Assembly: GCA_964490975.1 (NCBI GenBank)
Contig: CAZBEQ010000004.1
Span: 49,521-113,520 of the forward strand
Source of the DNA: DTU013 sp964490975
GTDB lineage: Bacteria > Bacillota > Clostridia > Acetivibrionales > DTU013
Length of the DNA stretch: 64,000 nucleotides
Direction of reading: 5' to 3'
Shown here: one piece after another, positions 50,057-59,731 of the stretch
Layout of the letters: each line of letters begins with the position of its first letter
Numbering within the stretch: position 1 is the first letter of the stretch
Position numbers and translations under genes: made by a program
The notes under the pieces: model-generated
The model's input: only the letters and a program-made list of their open reading frames with translations
Databases searched by the model: none
What the model was told of the DNA's origin: nothing

Positions 50057-52153
50057 TTAGTTGAAAAATCCTCCAACATCTATGATCAAGCTTATGCTTC
50101 CGTCCCCAAGTATGGTACACCCTGCAAGGCTGTTAATTTTGCGCAAATTCTTTACATAACCAGGAAGAGCCTTTACTACGACCTGTTGCTGGCCCAGCAG
50201 CTCATCGGCAAACAGACATGCCGATTTACCGTCCTGTTCGACCATGATCAGGATACCTTCTTCGAAATTGGTTACCTCTGTCTTCACCCCAAAGTATTCA
50301 TAAAGGCGAAGAATTGGATAACACTGTTCACGTACCATGATCATTTCATTACCGTCAGGATCGGTTATCAAATCGGTAGCCTTAGGTCTGAAGGATTCTC
50401 TGATGGTGGTTATAGGTATAGTGTAACAAGATTTGCCGACCCTGATATTCATACCGTCAATTATGGCTAAAGTCAGCGGAATTTTGAGTATAATGGTTGT
50501 TCCCATGTTTTCAACGCTTTCCACAAAAACCGAACCGCCAACCGTTTCAATATTCCTGGTAACCACATCCATGCCAACACCCCTGCCAGAGAACTCAGTC
50601 ACGTTTTCTTTTGTGGAGAATCCCGGCAAAAATATCAGATTGTAAATTTCCCTGTCGGTCATTTCTGCTTCAGGTCTGGTCAATAGGCCATTCTCTCTGG
50701 CCTTCTTCAACAGTTTTTCCTTGTTCAGTCCCTTGCCATCGTCTTTAACAATAATGAGTACATCACTTCCGGCATTCTTTGCTTCCAGCGTAACCGTTCC
50801 CTGAGGGGACTTGCCCTTGGCTATCCTCTCCTCTTCTCCCTCAATGCCGTGGTCGAGAGAGTTACGTACCAGATGCATGAGAGGATCGGAAATATGCTCT
50901 ATTATGTTTTTATCAACTTCTGTTTCTTCGCCAAGTAAAACGAGCTGAACATCCTTGCCAAGCTTCTTGCACATATCCCTGACAATACGATTCATTTTCT
51001 GGAAGGTGGTTGCCAAAGGCACCATTCTAATTGACATCACCATATCCTGCAGTTCGTTGGTGATTTTACGCAGCTGACGTGATGCCTTCGCAAAGCTGTC
51101 AATTTCCAATCCCAGTATTTCCGGGTTTTGTGTGACCATCGCCTCTGCTATTACCATCTCGCCAACTAGATCCATAAGCTTGTCCAGCTTGGAAACATTT
51201 ACGCTGATAATGCTCTGGGCTGTATTTAACTGGATTTCAGGCTCATTTACCTTATCCTCGGAAGCCCTCGCCTGATGATTAACTGCAGAATTGTTCCCCG
51301 GTTTGGCAGGAGCTATAACAGGATTGCTTACCGGTGCCTGGCTTTCGAGCGGTTTTATACTATCCTGATCATTATCCTGATCTGCCCGAACCAGCTCTAT
51401 ATCCCTCAGAAAAGCGACATGTTGGAAAAAGTTCTTTATATCATTTATTGACATGTCTGTTTTAAAAAATATCTTAAATCCATTTTGTCGGATCTCACTG
51501 ATACTATCATCATTCTCAATGATGTTCTCAGGGTAATATGATATGCTTTCTGATAATTCCTTTAAATTATGAATAACAGTGAAAGCCCTTACATTTTCCA
51601 TTTCACATCCATCTTCAAAGAATATGACAGCTTTGAAGGCATTCTCACCCGATGGGATTTTTGTCTTGTCTGTTGCAATATAATATTGCTGACTTTCTGT
51701 CTGTTCGGACTTTTTTGTCGATTCTTCCTGGCCCGGTTGGTCATTCTTCTTTAGTTGCACCAGAAATTCCATAATGCTATCGACCAGTGCCGATGCATTA
51801 CCATCTGCGCTTATCCCATTTCTTATTTTATGGAGCTCCACCTTAATAAAATCGACACCTTCCAGCACCAGATCGGAAAGCGTTGAACAGTCCACGTCCT
51901 GAGGCTTCTTTTCGCGGAGGTAAAAGAAAACATCCTCAAGCTTGTGTGCCAGATTAGCAATATTATCAAAAAGCATCATGGCTGATGATCCCTTGATCGT
52001 ATGCATAATTCGAAATATCTCATTAATGGCCGCCGGAGTATACCCGTCTGTCTTTTCAGTCTCCAGGATCAACAATTCCAGCTGCTCAATATTCTGAGTA
52101 GACTCGAATATATACATATCCAACATGGGTTCATTAATAATTTGCTCTGCCAT
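50057..52153 (-). CDS. cheA: CheA histidine kinase
   Basis: 698 residues from the ATG at 52153, which has AAGGGAG about 8 bases ahead. P1 HPT domain with His about 49 (IMHTIKGSSAMMLFDNIANL), a variable P2-like region, P3 dimerisation helices, P4 kinase (LMHLVRNSLDHGIEGEEERI, VKDDGKGLN, FSGRGVGMDVVTRNI) and P5 CheW-like domain (MNIRVGKSCYTIPITTI). It phosphorylates CheY and CheB. No MCP, CheW or flagellar gene lies in the window, so the array partners are elsewhere or this is a non-motility Che system. Confidence 0.93.
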   Translation of the reverse strand: MAEQIINEPMLDMYIFESTQNIEQLELLILETEKTDGYTPAAINEIFRIMHTIKGSSAMMLFDNIANLAHKLEDVFFYLREKKPQDVDCSTLSDLVLEGVDFIKVELHKIRNGISADGNASALVDSIMEFLVQLKKNDQPGQEESTKKSEQTESQQYYIATDKTKIPSGENAFKAVIFFEDGCEMENVRAFTVIHNLKELSESISYYPENIIENDDSISEIRQNGFKIFFKTDMSINDIKNFFQHVAFLRDIELVRADQDNDQDSIKPLESQAPVSNPVIAPAKPGNNSAVNHQARASEDKVNEPEIQLNTAQSIISVNVSKLDKLMDLVGEMVIAEAMVTQNPEILGLEIDSFAKASRQLRKITNELQDMVMSIRMVPLATTFQKMNRIVRDMCKKLGKDVQLVLLGEETEVDKNIIEHISDPLMHLVRNSLDHGIEGEEERIAKGKSPQGTVTLEAKNAGSDVLIIVKDDGKGLNKEKLLKKARENGLLTRPEAEMTDREIYNLIFLPGFSTKENVTEFSGRGVGMDVVTRNIETVGGSVFVESVENMGTTIILKIPLTLAIIDGMNIRVGKSCYTIPITTIRESFRPKATDLITDPDGNEMIMVREQCYPILRLYEYFGVKTEVTNFEEGILIMVEQDGKSACLFADELLGQQQVVVKALPGYVKNLRKINSLAGCTILGDGSISLIIDVGGFFN

Positions 52154-52229
52154 CCCCTTCTCTCCCTTCACACACTGTTAAAGCGTTTTAATCTGCCTTT
52201 ATTTCGGACTAATGCTATGTATGATTAAC

Positions 52230-52560
52230 TCAATAGTTTCTATTGTTTTTCTGTCGAAGTGAAAAACTACGGTCACTAATCCTCCAGTTAAGACACACTC
52301 TATTAAAATACCCAAGGATTATATCGCTTAAACACTCACTGTCTATATCAGAACTGATCTGGCCCTCATTTTTTTCCTTCTTCCACCAAGCCTTGAATAA
52401 ATTGAGAGCACGTTTGCAAAATTCTGGTGGAGACTGCCTGGATACCATTCCTGTCAATTTCATCGATTGCATCGAGTATAATACTTTCTTTCCAGAATTA
52501 CACTGTAAAAAGGCCTATTTCATAGCCATCCATCTATAAAACAAGGCTTATTCATCACAA
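52230..52560 (-). pseudogene. Relic of a TetR-family regulator
   Basis: The frame 52472-52230 reads SPPEFCKRALNLFKAWWKKE, then DIDSECLSDIILGYFNRVCL and WRISDRSFSL, the ligand-binding half of TetR/AcrR regulators. No DNA-binding HTH precedes it. Upstream the coherent sequence continues in another frame with a stop (FWKESIIL), so the gene is truncated and frame-shifted. Confidence 0.5.
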
Positions 52561-52829
52561 TAGCGTCCTAAAACTGAAATAACGGGTAGCGTGCTCTACT
52601 TCTGCAATCCGTTACACTGTTTTTAAATTAGGCTGGGAAAGTTGAGTAATCTAAGTGAAGTTATTTGTCGAATATGGTTCAGTTAAGCATTTTATGTATC
52701 AAGCATGAGACATATTTCGTTTTCTCATTGTATATAAATGGCGAATTTGCTAAAATAAAATCGTATTTTGTTTATTCCTGTTTAACTTGAATTATGGCAG
52801 ACAGGTAGCTTATATTATATGGAGGCTGT

Positions 52830-55187
52830 ATGAATATAAGATCCAAACTAACTATGATGATAATTATTCTCTTGAATGCCGTAATTATCATCACAGGATT
52901 ATTTTCTTATAACAGGTCTACCGGGATCATCAGCGATCTGATAAAAAACTCTGCCATCGAACTTACCAAATCTCAGAATCAAATGATATCCGAACTCATC
53001 GATAAAGAAATAAACCTACTCGCTCCTCTGGCATCTGATTATAATGTCATGGCACTGCTGTCTGACCAGAAGAACCAATACCGGACCGATATTGTGAATG
53101 AACTTATGATCAAATACGCTGAAAATAAACCAAATATGCTTGGAGTATTCTTGAACAACTTAGACGGAGTTAGCATTGCTACAAACAACACTTCGGAAGT
53201 CGGCATGATCCTCAAAGACCGTAATTATCATAAAAGGACAGTTTCAGAAAGGACACCGGTTATCAGTGAAACCCTGATATCCAGATTTCAGGGTTTGCAA
53301 ATCTTTGTTGTAACGTATCCTGTTTTCTCTCCGTCGAACGGAGATTTCATTGGATATGTGGCAAGCGCGATCCGTTCGGATAGTATGGCCATATATTTAA
53401 AGGGAATGAAGCTAAATGGAGCAGATTCCAGCTATGCATATCTGATCGATGAAAACGGTTATGTCATTTACCACCCCGACAAGAAAAAAATAGGACTCCC
53501 TGTAGAAAACTTAGAAATTCGTTATATCATGAATGATATGCAGAATGGAAAACAGGCCTCACCTACAATTGTCCATTACTCAGAAAGCAGCCAGGATATG
53601 ATCGGGGCCTGCTCCCTGATTGACAAAACAAAATGGATGCTTGTCATTGTCGGTAATATGAACGAATTTGAAGCCCCGATCCAATCGTTGACTACCGTCA
53701 TAATCATTTTTTGCGTTCTGATCACGATCATTACTTCAATTGTAGGATTTTTCCTGGCAAAGCAGATTTCAAATCCCATCATCAAAAGCCTGGAAAGTAA
53801 GAATGAGCAGCTTACCGCGCTTTATGAAGAAATAAGTGCATCGGAGGAGGAGCTCCACCAGCAGGTAGATGAACTTAATGAACACAGGGCCACAATCCTG
53901 GAGATGGCCTATCACGATTCCCTCACCAAGCTGGCAAACAGGACCCTGTTTATCGATCATTTAAATGCATTAATATCCGAATCGGAACGCTCCTCCGTCA
54001 AATTTGCCATAACCTTTTTAGATCTTGACAACTTTAAAAGGATCAATGACACGCTCGGACACTCAATCGGCAACGATCTTCTGGTTGAGACAGCAAATCG
54101 GCTGACAAACGGCATCAAAGCCAATGATTTTCTTGCACGGTTAAGCGGAGACGAATTTTCGATCATTCTTTCAAATATGGAGAGTATGGATGAGATTACC
54201 CCATATCTTGATAAGCTCATGGAACTGTTTACCGAACCATTCAACATAAAGAATAAAACCATCAACCTGACCATAAGCATCGGAATTTCGAGATATCCCA
54301 AAGACGGCGCAACGGTGGAAGAATTGCTGAAAAACGCCGATACAGCAATGTATAGTGCAAAAGAAATGGGAAAGAACGCCTATCAATTCTTTTCCGAAAA
54401 CATGAAGTCAGAGCTTCTTCGTAAAACTGAGCTGGAGCGCTCACTGCGCAGAGCTATGGATAACGGTGAATTTACGCTTCATTACCAGCCGCAGTATTCG
54501 ACTAATACAGATAAACTCCGCGGATTAGAGGCTCTCCTCCGTTGGAACAACTCCGAAATGGGCTCGATCAGTCCGATAGAATTTATCCCTATCGCTGAGG
54601 AGTCGGGACTCATCATGCCTATTGGATCCTGGGTGCTGAAAACTGCATGCATAATGTGCAAAAAAATAATTACCGAATACCATACCCCTATCATCATGTC
54701 AGTTAATATCTCCGCTGTTCAGATCAAGCATCCCGGCTTTTATGAAACAGTAATGGATTGTGTAAATTCATCCGGGATCGATCCTCAAAATCTTAATCTG
54801 GAGATTACTGAAAGCGTTTTTATAGGAAATGGCCACGATCCATACAATGTACTGTGGAAGCTTAGCGAAGCAGGCATTGGCCTGGCCATGGACGATTTTG
54901 GCACCGGATATTCGTCCCTGAGCTACCTGAGAGTACTGCCGATCACTTTGCTTAAAATAGACAAATCCTTTATTCAGGAAATCGGGAAAAGCATTGATAA
55001 AGATAGCCTGACGGAAGCAATAATTTCACTGGCACAAAAGCTGAATATAGAAACCGTGGCAGAAGGTGTCGAAACAAAGGGGCAGTTGGACTACCTGACA
55101 AAATCCGGCTGCGATTATCTGCAGGGCTATTACCTCAGTGTGCCCTTGGAGGAATCCAAAGTCCTGCAGCTTATTGAAAATTTGTAA
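52830..55187 (+). CDS. CACHE sensor / GGDEF / EAL c-di-GMP protein
   Basis: A 785-residue membrane protein. TM 8-30, extracellular dCACHE domain (about 35-275) and a second TM (TVIIIFCVLITIITSIVGFF), then a coiled linker, a GGDEF domain with the active-site loop as RLSGDEF (about 438) and an EAL domain with EALLRW (about 566), ITESVF and DDFGTGYSSLSYLR (about 687). EAL residues are intact, so it should degrade c-di-GMP. SGDEF is one residue off the canonical GGDEF; some such domains are active and others are GTP-binding regulators. GGAGG lies upstream of the ATG. It is monocistronic. Confidence 0.9.
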   Translation: MNIRSKLTMMIIILLNAVIIITGLFSYNRSTGIISDLIKNSAIELTKSQNQMISELIDKEINLLAPLASDYNVMALLSDQKNQYRTDIVNELMIKYAENKPNMLGVFLNNLDGVSIATNNTSEVGMILKDRNYHKRTVSERTPVISETLISRFQGLQIFVVTYPVFSPSNGDFIGYVASAIRSDSMAIYLKGMKLNGADSSYAYLIDENGYVIYHPDKKKIGLPVENLEIRYIMNDMQNGKQASPTIVHYSESSQDMIGACSLIDKTKWMLVIVGNMNEFEAPIQSLTTVIIIFCVLITIITSIVGFFLAKQISNPIIKSLESKNEQLTALYEEISASEEELHQQVDELNEHRATILEMAYHDSLTKLANRTLFIDHLNALISESERSSVKFAITFLDLDNFKRINDTLGHSIGNDLLVETANRLTNGIKANDFLARLSGDEFSIILSNMESMDEITPYLDKLMELFTEPFNIKNKTINLTISIGISRYPKDGATVEELLKNADTAMYSAKEMGKNAYQFFSENMKSELLRKTELERSLRRAMDNGEFTLHYQPQYSTNTDKLRGLEALLRWNNSEMGSISPIEFIPIAEESGLIMPIGSWVLKTACIMCKKIITEYHTPIIMSVNISAVQIKHPGFYETVMDCVNSSGIDPQNLNLEITESVFIGNGHDPYNVLWKLSEAGIGLAMDDFGTGYSSLSYLRVLPITLLKIDKSFIQEIGKSIDKDSLTEAIISLAQKLNIETVAEGVETKGQLDYLTKSGCDYLQGYYLSVPLEESKVLQLIENL

Positions 55188-55268
55188 CTGGATATTACCG
55201 GTTAAAGCGCAGCATAGCTATAACCGTTTTCACAGGTCTCCAATTTTCAACAAAATATAGAATTTTTT

Positions 55269-55296
55269 TTGACATTTAAGCGTATTATGTTATGAT
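55269..55296 (+). promoter_or_regulatory. Promoter upstream of the isochorismatase-like gene
   Basis: TTGACA (55269-55274), 16-bp spacer, TATGAT (55291-55296). It lies about 110 bp before the start, leaving a leader of roughly 100 bases. Confidence 0.55.
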
Positions 55297-55406
55297 ATTC
55301 ATGTAACCTTTTTTACTCATTTTGTGGCGTCTTGGTTTCATTTTGGGTAGCGTGTGTTATATTGTATTAGATTCAGTTTGATCATTTTGAGAAGGAGAGG
55401 AGAATT

Positions 55407-55907
55407 ATGGCAAAAGCGGTATTTGTAATTGACATGCAGAATATTTGCGTAGGTAAGTCCCACGCAAAGTTTTTCAAGTATGACAATAACCTTGTTGCAT
55501 CTGTTAATAAGGTAATAGAGGAGAATGAAGGAAATACAATAGTATATATAGTAAACATCATGAAAGACAATTTTATTAACAGGCTGGCACCTTTTACAGC
55601 TTTTGACGGAAGTGAGAATGCTGCATTGGCAGATTCATTGAAAGTAGTGTCGGATCACATATTTAAGAAGTATAAAGGGGACTCATTCACTAATCCCAAG
55701 CTTAAAGAAACGCTTGATGAATTGAACATCAATGAAATCGAAATAACAGGCATCGATGGCGGTGGATGCGTTGCGCTAACCGCATTGGGTGCAATCAATG
55801 CAGGGTACAGAGTCATCGTAAATACAAAGGCAATAGGCACAATGTTTACCAAGAAAGCCGATAAGTATAATGCCAGGTTAAAGGAGCTTGGGGCAAGGTT
55901 CATATAA
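55407..55907 (+). CDS. Isochorismatase-like cysteine hydrolase
   Basis: 166 residues. The Asp-Lys-Cys triad of the family is visible: Asp9 in VFVIDMQN, Lys about 90 in FKKYKGDSF and Cys about 121 in GIDGGGCVALTALGAINAGY. Members hydrolyse amides or vinyl ethers (nicotinamidase, isochorismatase, carbamoylases); the substrate here is unknown. GAAGGAGAGG precedes the ATG. No neighbouring pathway genes. Confidence 0.85.
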   Translation: MAKAVFVIDMQNICVGKSHAKFFKYDNNLVASVNKVIEENEGNTIVYIVNIMKDNFINRLAPFTAFDGSENAALADSLKVVSDHIFKKYKGDSFTNPKLKETLDELNINEIEITGIDGGGCVALTALGAINAGYRVIVNTKAIGTMFTKKADKYNARLKELGARFI

Positions 55908-56221
55908 GCTCTGATGTAACTATGAAAGCAGCATGGGAGTTGTCCCAAAATCAATTGGTGAGCAATCAATTGGGTGAGTTTTCAGTTGGGTGAGTAAAAA
56001 ATCCGGAAATGTGTGGCAAGGTATCTGGTTTCATTGATATTTGATTCAATAATGCACCCTAAGCCTTAATTATGTAAAGCAATCAGGGCTTAAAGGCATC
56101 TTCACAAAGTTATGTAAACACATTGCTTGAAATTTTACTCAGCCTCTGCCACAAAACCAATCAGCTTTGAGACAGCCTACGCAATTAGTGTAAGTATCTT
56201 GCTTCATCGATAAGGCTTCAT
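55908..56221. other. Intergenic region with short direct repeats
   Basis: About 310 bp without a gene. Near its left end CAATTGG, GAGCAATCAATTGGGTGAG and TTGGGTGAGT recur. No promoter, terminator or RNA structure was convincing. Confidence 0.4.
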
Positions 56222-56308
56222 TATTTCACGTCTATATCAGCCTTCAGAATGGTTCCGGTAAAATCCATCGCTGAGATTTTCGGCTCTGCTCCGTCAAAGG
56301 TCAATCAC
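56222..56308 (-). pseudogene. Unassigned 3' gene fragment
   Basis: The minus-strand frame TFDGAEPKISAMDFTGTILK then ADIDVK-stop is protein-like but only about 28 codons long and has no start. It lies just past the membrane-protein gene at 56320. Family not recognised. Confidence 0.3.
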
Positions 56309-56319
56309 AAACGGTGCAA

Positions 56320-56964
56320 TCAGCTGCCATTTCTTTCTTCAGCTTTTCTTTCCTCAGCTTTTCTTTTCTCAAGCTTTCTAAAACCAATAAAAATCAGGAC
56401 AACGCAGAGCAATAACCCGGTAATTGCCGGGATTATTACAGTTTTACCGGATTCTCCGCCAAACACAACACTCCAGGCTGTTTTTGCAACTGCAATAAAA
56501 ACAATAACGGATAAGCCGAACCACAAATTACGTTTCCACAAAGCCATTCCCAATGCTGTCAAGGTAATCGGCACCATCAGCGTCATAAGTACTTTTATAA
56601 AGGTCCAGTCTCCAAACAGCCAGTCCTTCTCCATCTTAAGGAATGAAATTACCTGCTCTCCTGCAACTTCAGGCTTCGGGAACCAAAACATGCTTGTAAG
56701 CAGCAGAAATATAGTCCCTGTAATGCCTGCCCAGCTTCTTTTATAAGCAAAAAAGCAGAAAGGAATGATAAAAAGTGGTCTGATATACCAGCTCAGCAGA
56801 TTTTGATGACGATCAAAGGTCCAATCAAAAAAGCCCGGATAGAAAACCTCAGCAGCCAGAAAAAGTAAGGTCAATAGTGTAAAAGCTATCGCCATTATGA
56901 TATCCTGCTGTTTTGATTTAATAATGCTCAGCGCTATACCCCCTTCTCCAAGTGGATTTTCCAT
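56320..56964 (-). CDS. Integral membrane protein of unknown function
   Basis: About 214 residues with six hydrophobic segments: MAIAFTLLTLLFLAAEVF, YIRPLFIIPFCFFAY, SWAGITGTIFLLLTSMFW, FIKVLMTLMVPITLTALGM, LWFGLSVIVFIAVAKTAW and ITGLLLCVVLIFIGF. The charged end has an ERKAEERKAEE repeat. The start is uncertain (56964 or 56898); the upstream part overlaps the preceding gene. No catalytic motif seen. Confidence 0.6.
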   Translation of the reverse strand: MENPLGEGGIALSIIKSKQQDIIMAIAFTLLTLLFLAAEVFYPGFFDWTFDRHQNLLSWYIRPLFIIPFCFFAYKRSWAGITGTIFLLLTSMFWFPKPEVAGEQVISFLKMEKDWLFGDWTFIKVLMTLMVPITLTALGMALWKRNLWFGLSVIVFIAVAKTAWSVVFGGESGKTVIIPAITGLLLCVVLIFIGFRKLEKRKAEERKAEERNGS

Positions 56965-57167
56965 AATGCACAACCAGAGTCTTCGGCAACGGTAATAGCG
57001 GGCTCATGTTCTTTGTCGCACAATCCCAGCCAGACATGGCACTCACATATCAACGATGCTGTAAAAGCTTTCAAAGACCCGATCGCTTCATCTTCTACCG
57101 CACACATTTTAAAGCTACGGGCGGAGCGCCTTGTATTGATCGTACTTTTGACCGGAAATGGGATCAT
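56934..57167 (-). CDS. Small protein coupled to a short membrane peptide
   Basis: 77 residues from the ATG at 57167, with a perfect AGGAGG 8 bases ahead and a 4-bp ATGA overlap with the 57-residue gene. STINTRRSARSFKMCAVEDE recalls the N-terminus of nitroreductases (RRSxRxFK), but the rest does not continue as one, so it may be a truncated or unrelated small protein. It overlaps the start of the membrane-protein gene. Confidence 0.45.
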   Translation of the reverse strand: MIPFPVKSTINTRRSARSFKMCAVEDEAIGSLKAFTASLICECHVWLGLCDKEHEPAITVAEDSGCALWKIHLEKGV

Positions 57168-57337
57168 ACCTGCCACCTCCTGTTTGCCAGAAATACTCTT
57201 AATGTTATAACACTTCGGTTCAAATAAAATTTTATAACGGTATCGGTAGCACGATCACGCAGCAGGAACACTAAAATGCCTGCAATGGTGGCAATTGTAA
57301 GAGTGCAAATTGCAGCAAGAATGATATGTTTTTTCAT
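57164..57337 (-). CDS. 57-residue single-TM peptide
   Basis: ATG at 57337 with AAGGAG 10 bases ahead, stop TGA at 57164. MKKHIILAAICTLTIATIAG then ILVFLLRD forms one membrane span, followed by a basic tail (NRRWQV). The ATGA overlap with the next gene and two strong ribosome sites support translation. It heads a three-gene unit of small or membrane proteins of unknown role. Confidence 0.55.
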   Translation of the reverse strand: MKKHIILAAICTLTIATIAGILVFLLRDRATDTVIKFYLNRSVITLRVFLANRRWQV

Positions 57338-57421
57338 AGATAAACTACTCCTTAGTTATAACTTTATGACAAAGTCCATCGCCAATTGATGCCTAATTCG
57401 ATGTTATTACTCCATAGTCAA

Positions 57422-59533
57422 TTACCATGTGACAATTTCAATATGATCTGCTGGTGATCTGTCGGCTATGTTACCTCCGGACAAATGTAACTCCTTAAGT
57501 TTGCTTAGTCCTTTCAGACTTCTGATGTCACTGATTTTATTACCATCTAGAAATAAGGTTTCAAGGTTCTTCAGCGATTGGAGACTGCTGATATCGTCGA
57601 TATCATTGTACTCCAGAATTAGTTTCTTCAGCCTGGATAGTTTCTTCAGAGCACTTACATCACTTATCATATTATCTGACAGGTTGACATATTCAAGGCT
57701 GGTTAATCCGCTAAAGACACTGATGTCGCTTATTCTATTATTACTCATAATTAGTTCTTCGAGTTCTGTTAGTCCGCTAAGGACGCTGATGTCGCTGATA
57801 TTGTTATCAGCTATGTATAATGATTTCAGTTTTGTTAAATCTTTAAGAAAGTTTATATCAGTAATTTTACCGGATTCAATGTATAAGCTTGCGAGATTCT
57901 TAAAATACACCAGGTCTTCCATATTAGTTACTTTCTTGCCTAAGTACAATTTGGTTACCCGGCTTGCATCGCTTGTATAAATATCGCTGTTTGGTTTAAA
58001 TAACGCTTTTCTTACAGCCGACTCAAAATTTTTATCTTTCCATACTATTACTTCACCCTTTACAGGGTCTGATGCGGCTGCCGAGTCCGGTTCCGTATGT
58101 GGTTCGAACATGATCCCGCTTTTTCTTAGTTCGGATTTGAATTCACTAATTGCTGTTTCTTTGTCCTTTTCTCCCTTTATATATGCTTCAATAGCATCAA
58201 AGCACAAGTAAAGGCTATCTCCGTAATATTTTCCCATTGGCTGTTTCATTGTGTCTAATATTACACTACTAATGCTTTGCCCACCCAGAACATCACGGCT
58301 GCTGTCTGTATTTTTTAGCACAGTCCCGGAGACTACAGACATTTTCTTATCGTTGAATAGAGTTCCGCTTGCCAGTGCATACTGGAGCCCTTCTTTTGAG
58401 CAGTCTAGAGTCATCCATTCAACAAGAGGCCCTAACAGGTCCTTGTTCGGAGAGTTCTTATTGACCATGACCCCGGTATTCAAATCCATCCGGGTGGTGA
58501 ACGGAGACAGGCATATTGCCCAGTCGCCAGCCGCTTCATCTAAAATACATTCAATATAGTCGGTATAAATAACAAAACCAAATACCTTATCGCCTTTGCC
58601 TTTCAGATCATTGAACCATTGCTCTGTCCAGGACCTTGTATCATTGATATAGCCATTGTCAAACAATTGCTTTGAAACATCCATATACTCTTCCCATACC
58701 GGATTGATGCCATTGTTCCTGGCTGGATCCTGACCGACAGGAAAGGGGTTTTCATCTACCATGTATGAAAGATCCGAGAAGCCAGGTACTATATAATATC
58801 CATGTTTTTTCAAGGCTTTTGCCGCCTCAAAAAAATTATCCCATTTTTGCGTTCCTCCTCCGATAATATCGGCAATTTTATCAGGATCCTCTGTGCCCCA
58901 GACATCTCTGGCAACGGATCGGTTATATAAGAACACGCTGGGTTCTGCAAGACAGGGAAGTGCGATCAACTCTCCGTCAGGATTGCGACCGGCCTCAATA
59001 GCATATTCAGGGATTTCAGCATTCTTTAATGCGGTTTCAACATCAATACCAAGCTCCTTATAGGTGCAGGCATACCCGGAATACTCGCCCTTTACATAAT
59101 ATGGAGCATATCTTGCAGGAAGACGATAAATATCTACGGCACCGTCGCCGCTTATCAGCGAATCGTTTACCATTGACATAACATCCCTGGTGCTATAATT
59201 TGCTGAATCTATATACAAATTTAAGTTATAAGCGAAGTTCCAATGCTTATTGGCATACGTTTCAATTGCTTTATAGAAGTCAAAATCTCCGTTTGTTATA
59301 TATATGTTGATTTGCCTTTTTGCGCTCGATGCTGGTGATTTATCATCCGCAGTTGTTCCTGCTGCTTCATCCGGGATCTGTTTTTCTTCAACAGCTTTTG
59401 CTGCAGCCGTTTTTTCATCTGTAACCGGCGCTGCAGGTGCAGAGGTGGTGCCGCTGAAGGGCTTTAATATCAACACCAACACAATAGCAATAATAGCAAG
59501 GGCAGATATAATAATTATGATGTTTTTCTTCAT
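57422..59533 (-). CDS. Membrane-anchored solute-binding protein fused to leucine-rich repeats
   Basis: 703 residues. An N-terminal hydrophobic anchor (IIIIISALAIIAIVLVLIL) without lipobox, an Ala/Pro/Thr linker, then a type II solute-binding domain (about 70-500: INIYITNGDFDFYKAIETYA, AALKNAEIPEYAIEAG, WDNFFEAAKALKKHGY). From about 530 to 695 come some seven 22-residue repeats of the internalin type (NNISDISVLSGLTELEELIM, NRISDISVFSGLTSLEYVNL). LRR domains bind proteins or glycans, so the protein could attach extracellularly while sensing or capturing a solute. No permease is adjacent. GAGGTG precedes the ATG. Confidence 0.85.
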   Translation of the reverse strand: MKKNIIIIISALAIIAIVLVLILKPFSGTTSAPAAPVTDEKTAAAKAVEEKQIPDEAAGTTADDKSPASSAKRQINIYITNGDFDFYKAIETYANKHWNFAYNLNLYIDSANYSTRDVMSMVNDSLISGDGAVDIYRLPARYAPYYVKGEYSGYACTYKELGIDVETALKNAEIPEYAIEAGRNPDGELIALPCLAEPSVFLYNRSVARDVWGTEDPDKIADIIGGGTQKWDNFFEAAKALKKHGYYIVPGFSDLSYMVDENPFPVGQDPARNNGINPVWEEYMDVSKQLFDNGYINDTRSWTEQWFNDLKGKGDKVFGFVIYTDYIECILDEAAGDWAICLSPFTTRMDLNTGVMVNKNSPNKDLLGPLVEWMTLDCSKEGLQYALASGTLFNDKKMSVVSGTVLKNTDSSRDVLGGQSISSVILDTMKQPMGKYYGDSLYLCFDAIEAYIKGEKDKETAISEFKSELRKSGIMFEPHTEPDSAAASDPVKGEVIVWKDKNFESAVRKALFKPNSDIYTSDASRVTKLYLGKKVTNMEDLVYFKNLASLYIESGKITDINFLKDLTKLKSLYIADNNISDISVLSGLTELEELIMSNNRISDISVFSGLTSLEYVNLSDNMISDVSALKKLSRLKKLILEYNDIDDISSLQSLKNLETLFLDGNKISDIRSLKGLSKLKELHLSGGNIADRSPADHIEIVTW

Positions 59534-59731
59534 TGAAAATCACCTCTATGTTTGTAACTATATCTAATAATATCATAATGAGCATAAATATGGTATATCA
59601 ACTCAAGATGCCTTTGTTGTACTCTGAGCAAGATTGGAGGTATGATGTGGTACAGAAACATACGTGTTTATATAGAATATTGGAGTACTTTACACTATCC
59701 TTCGTGCAAATCGCTTTTATTACTTCCATTT

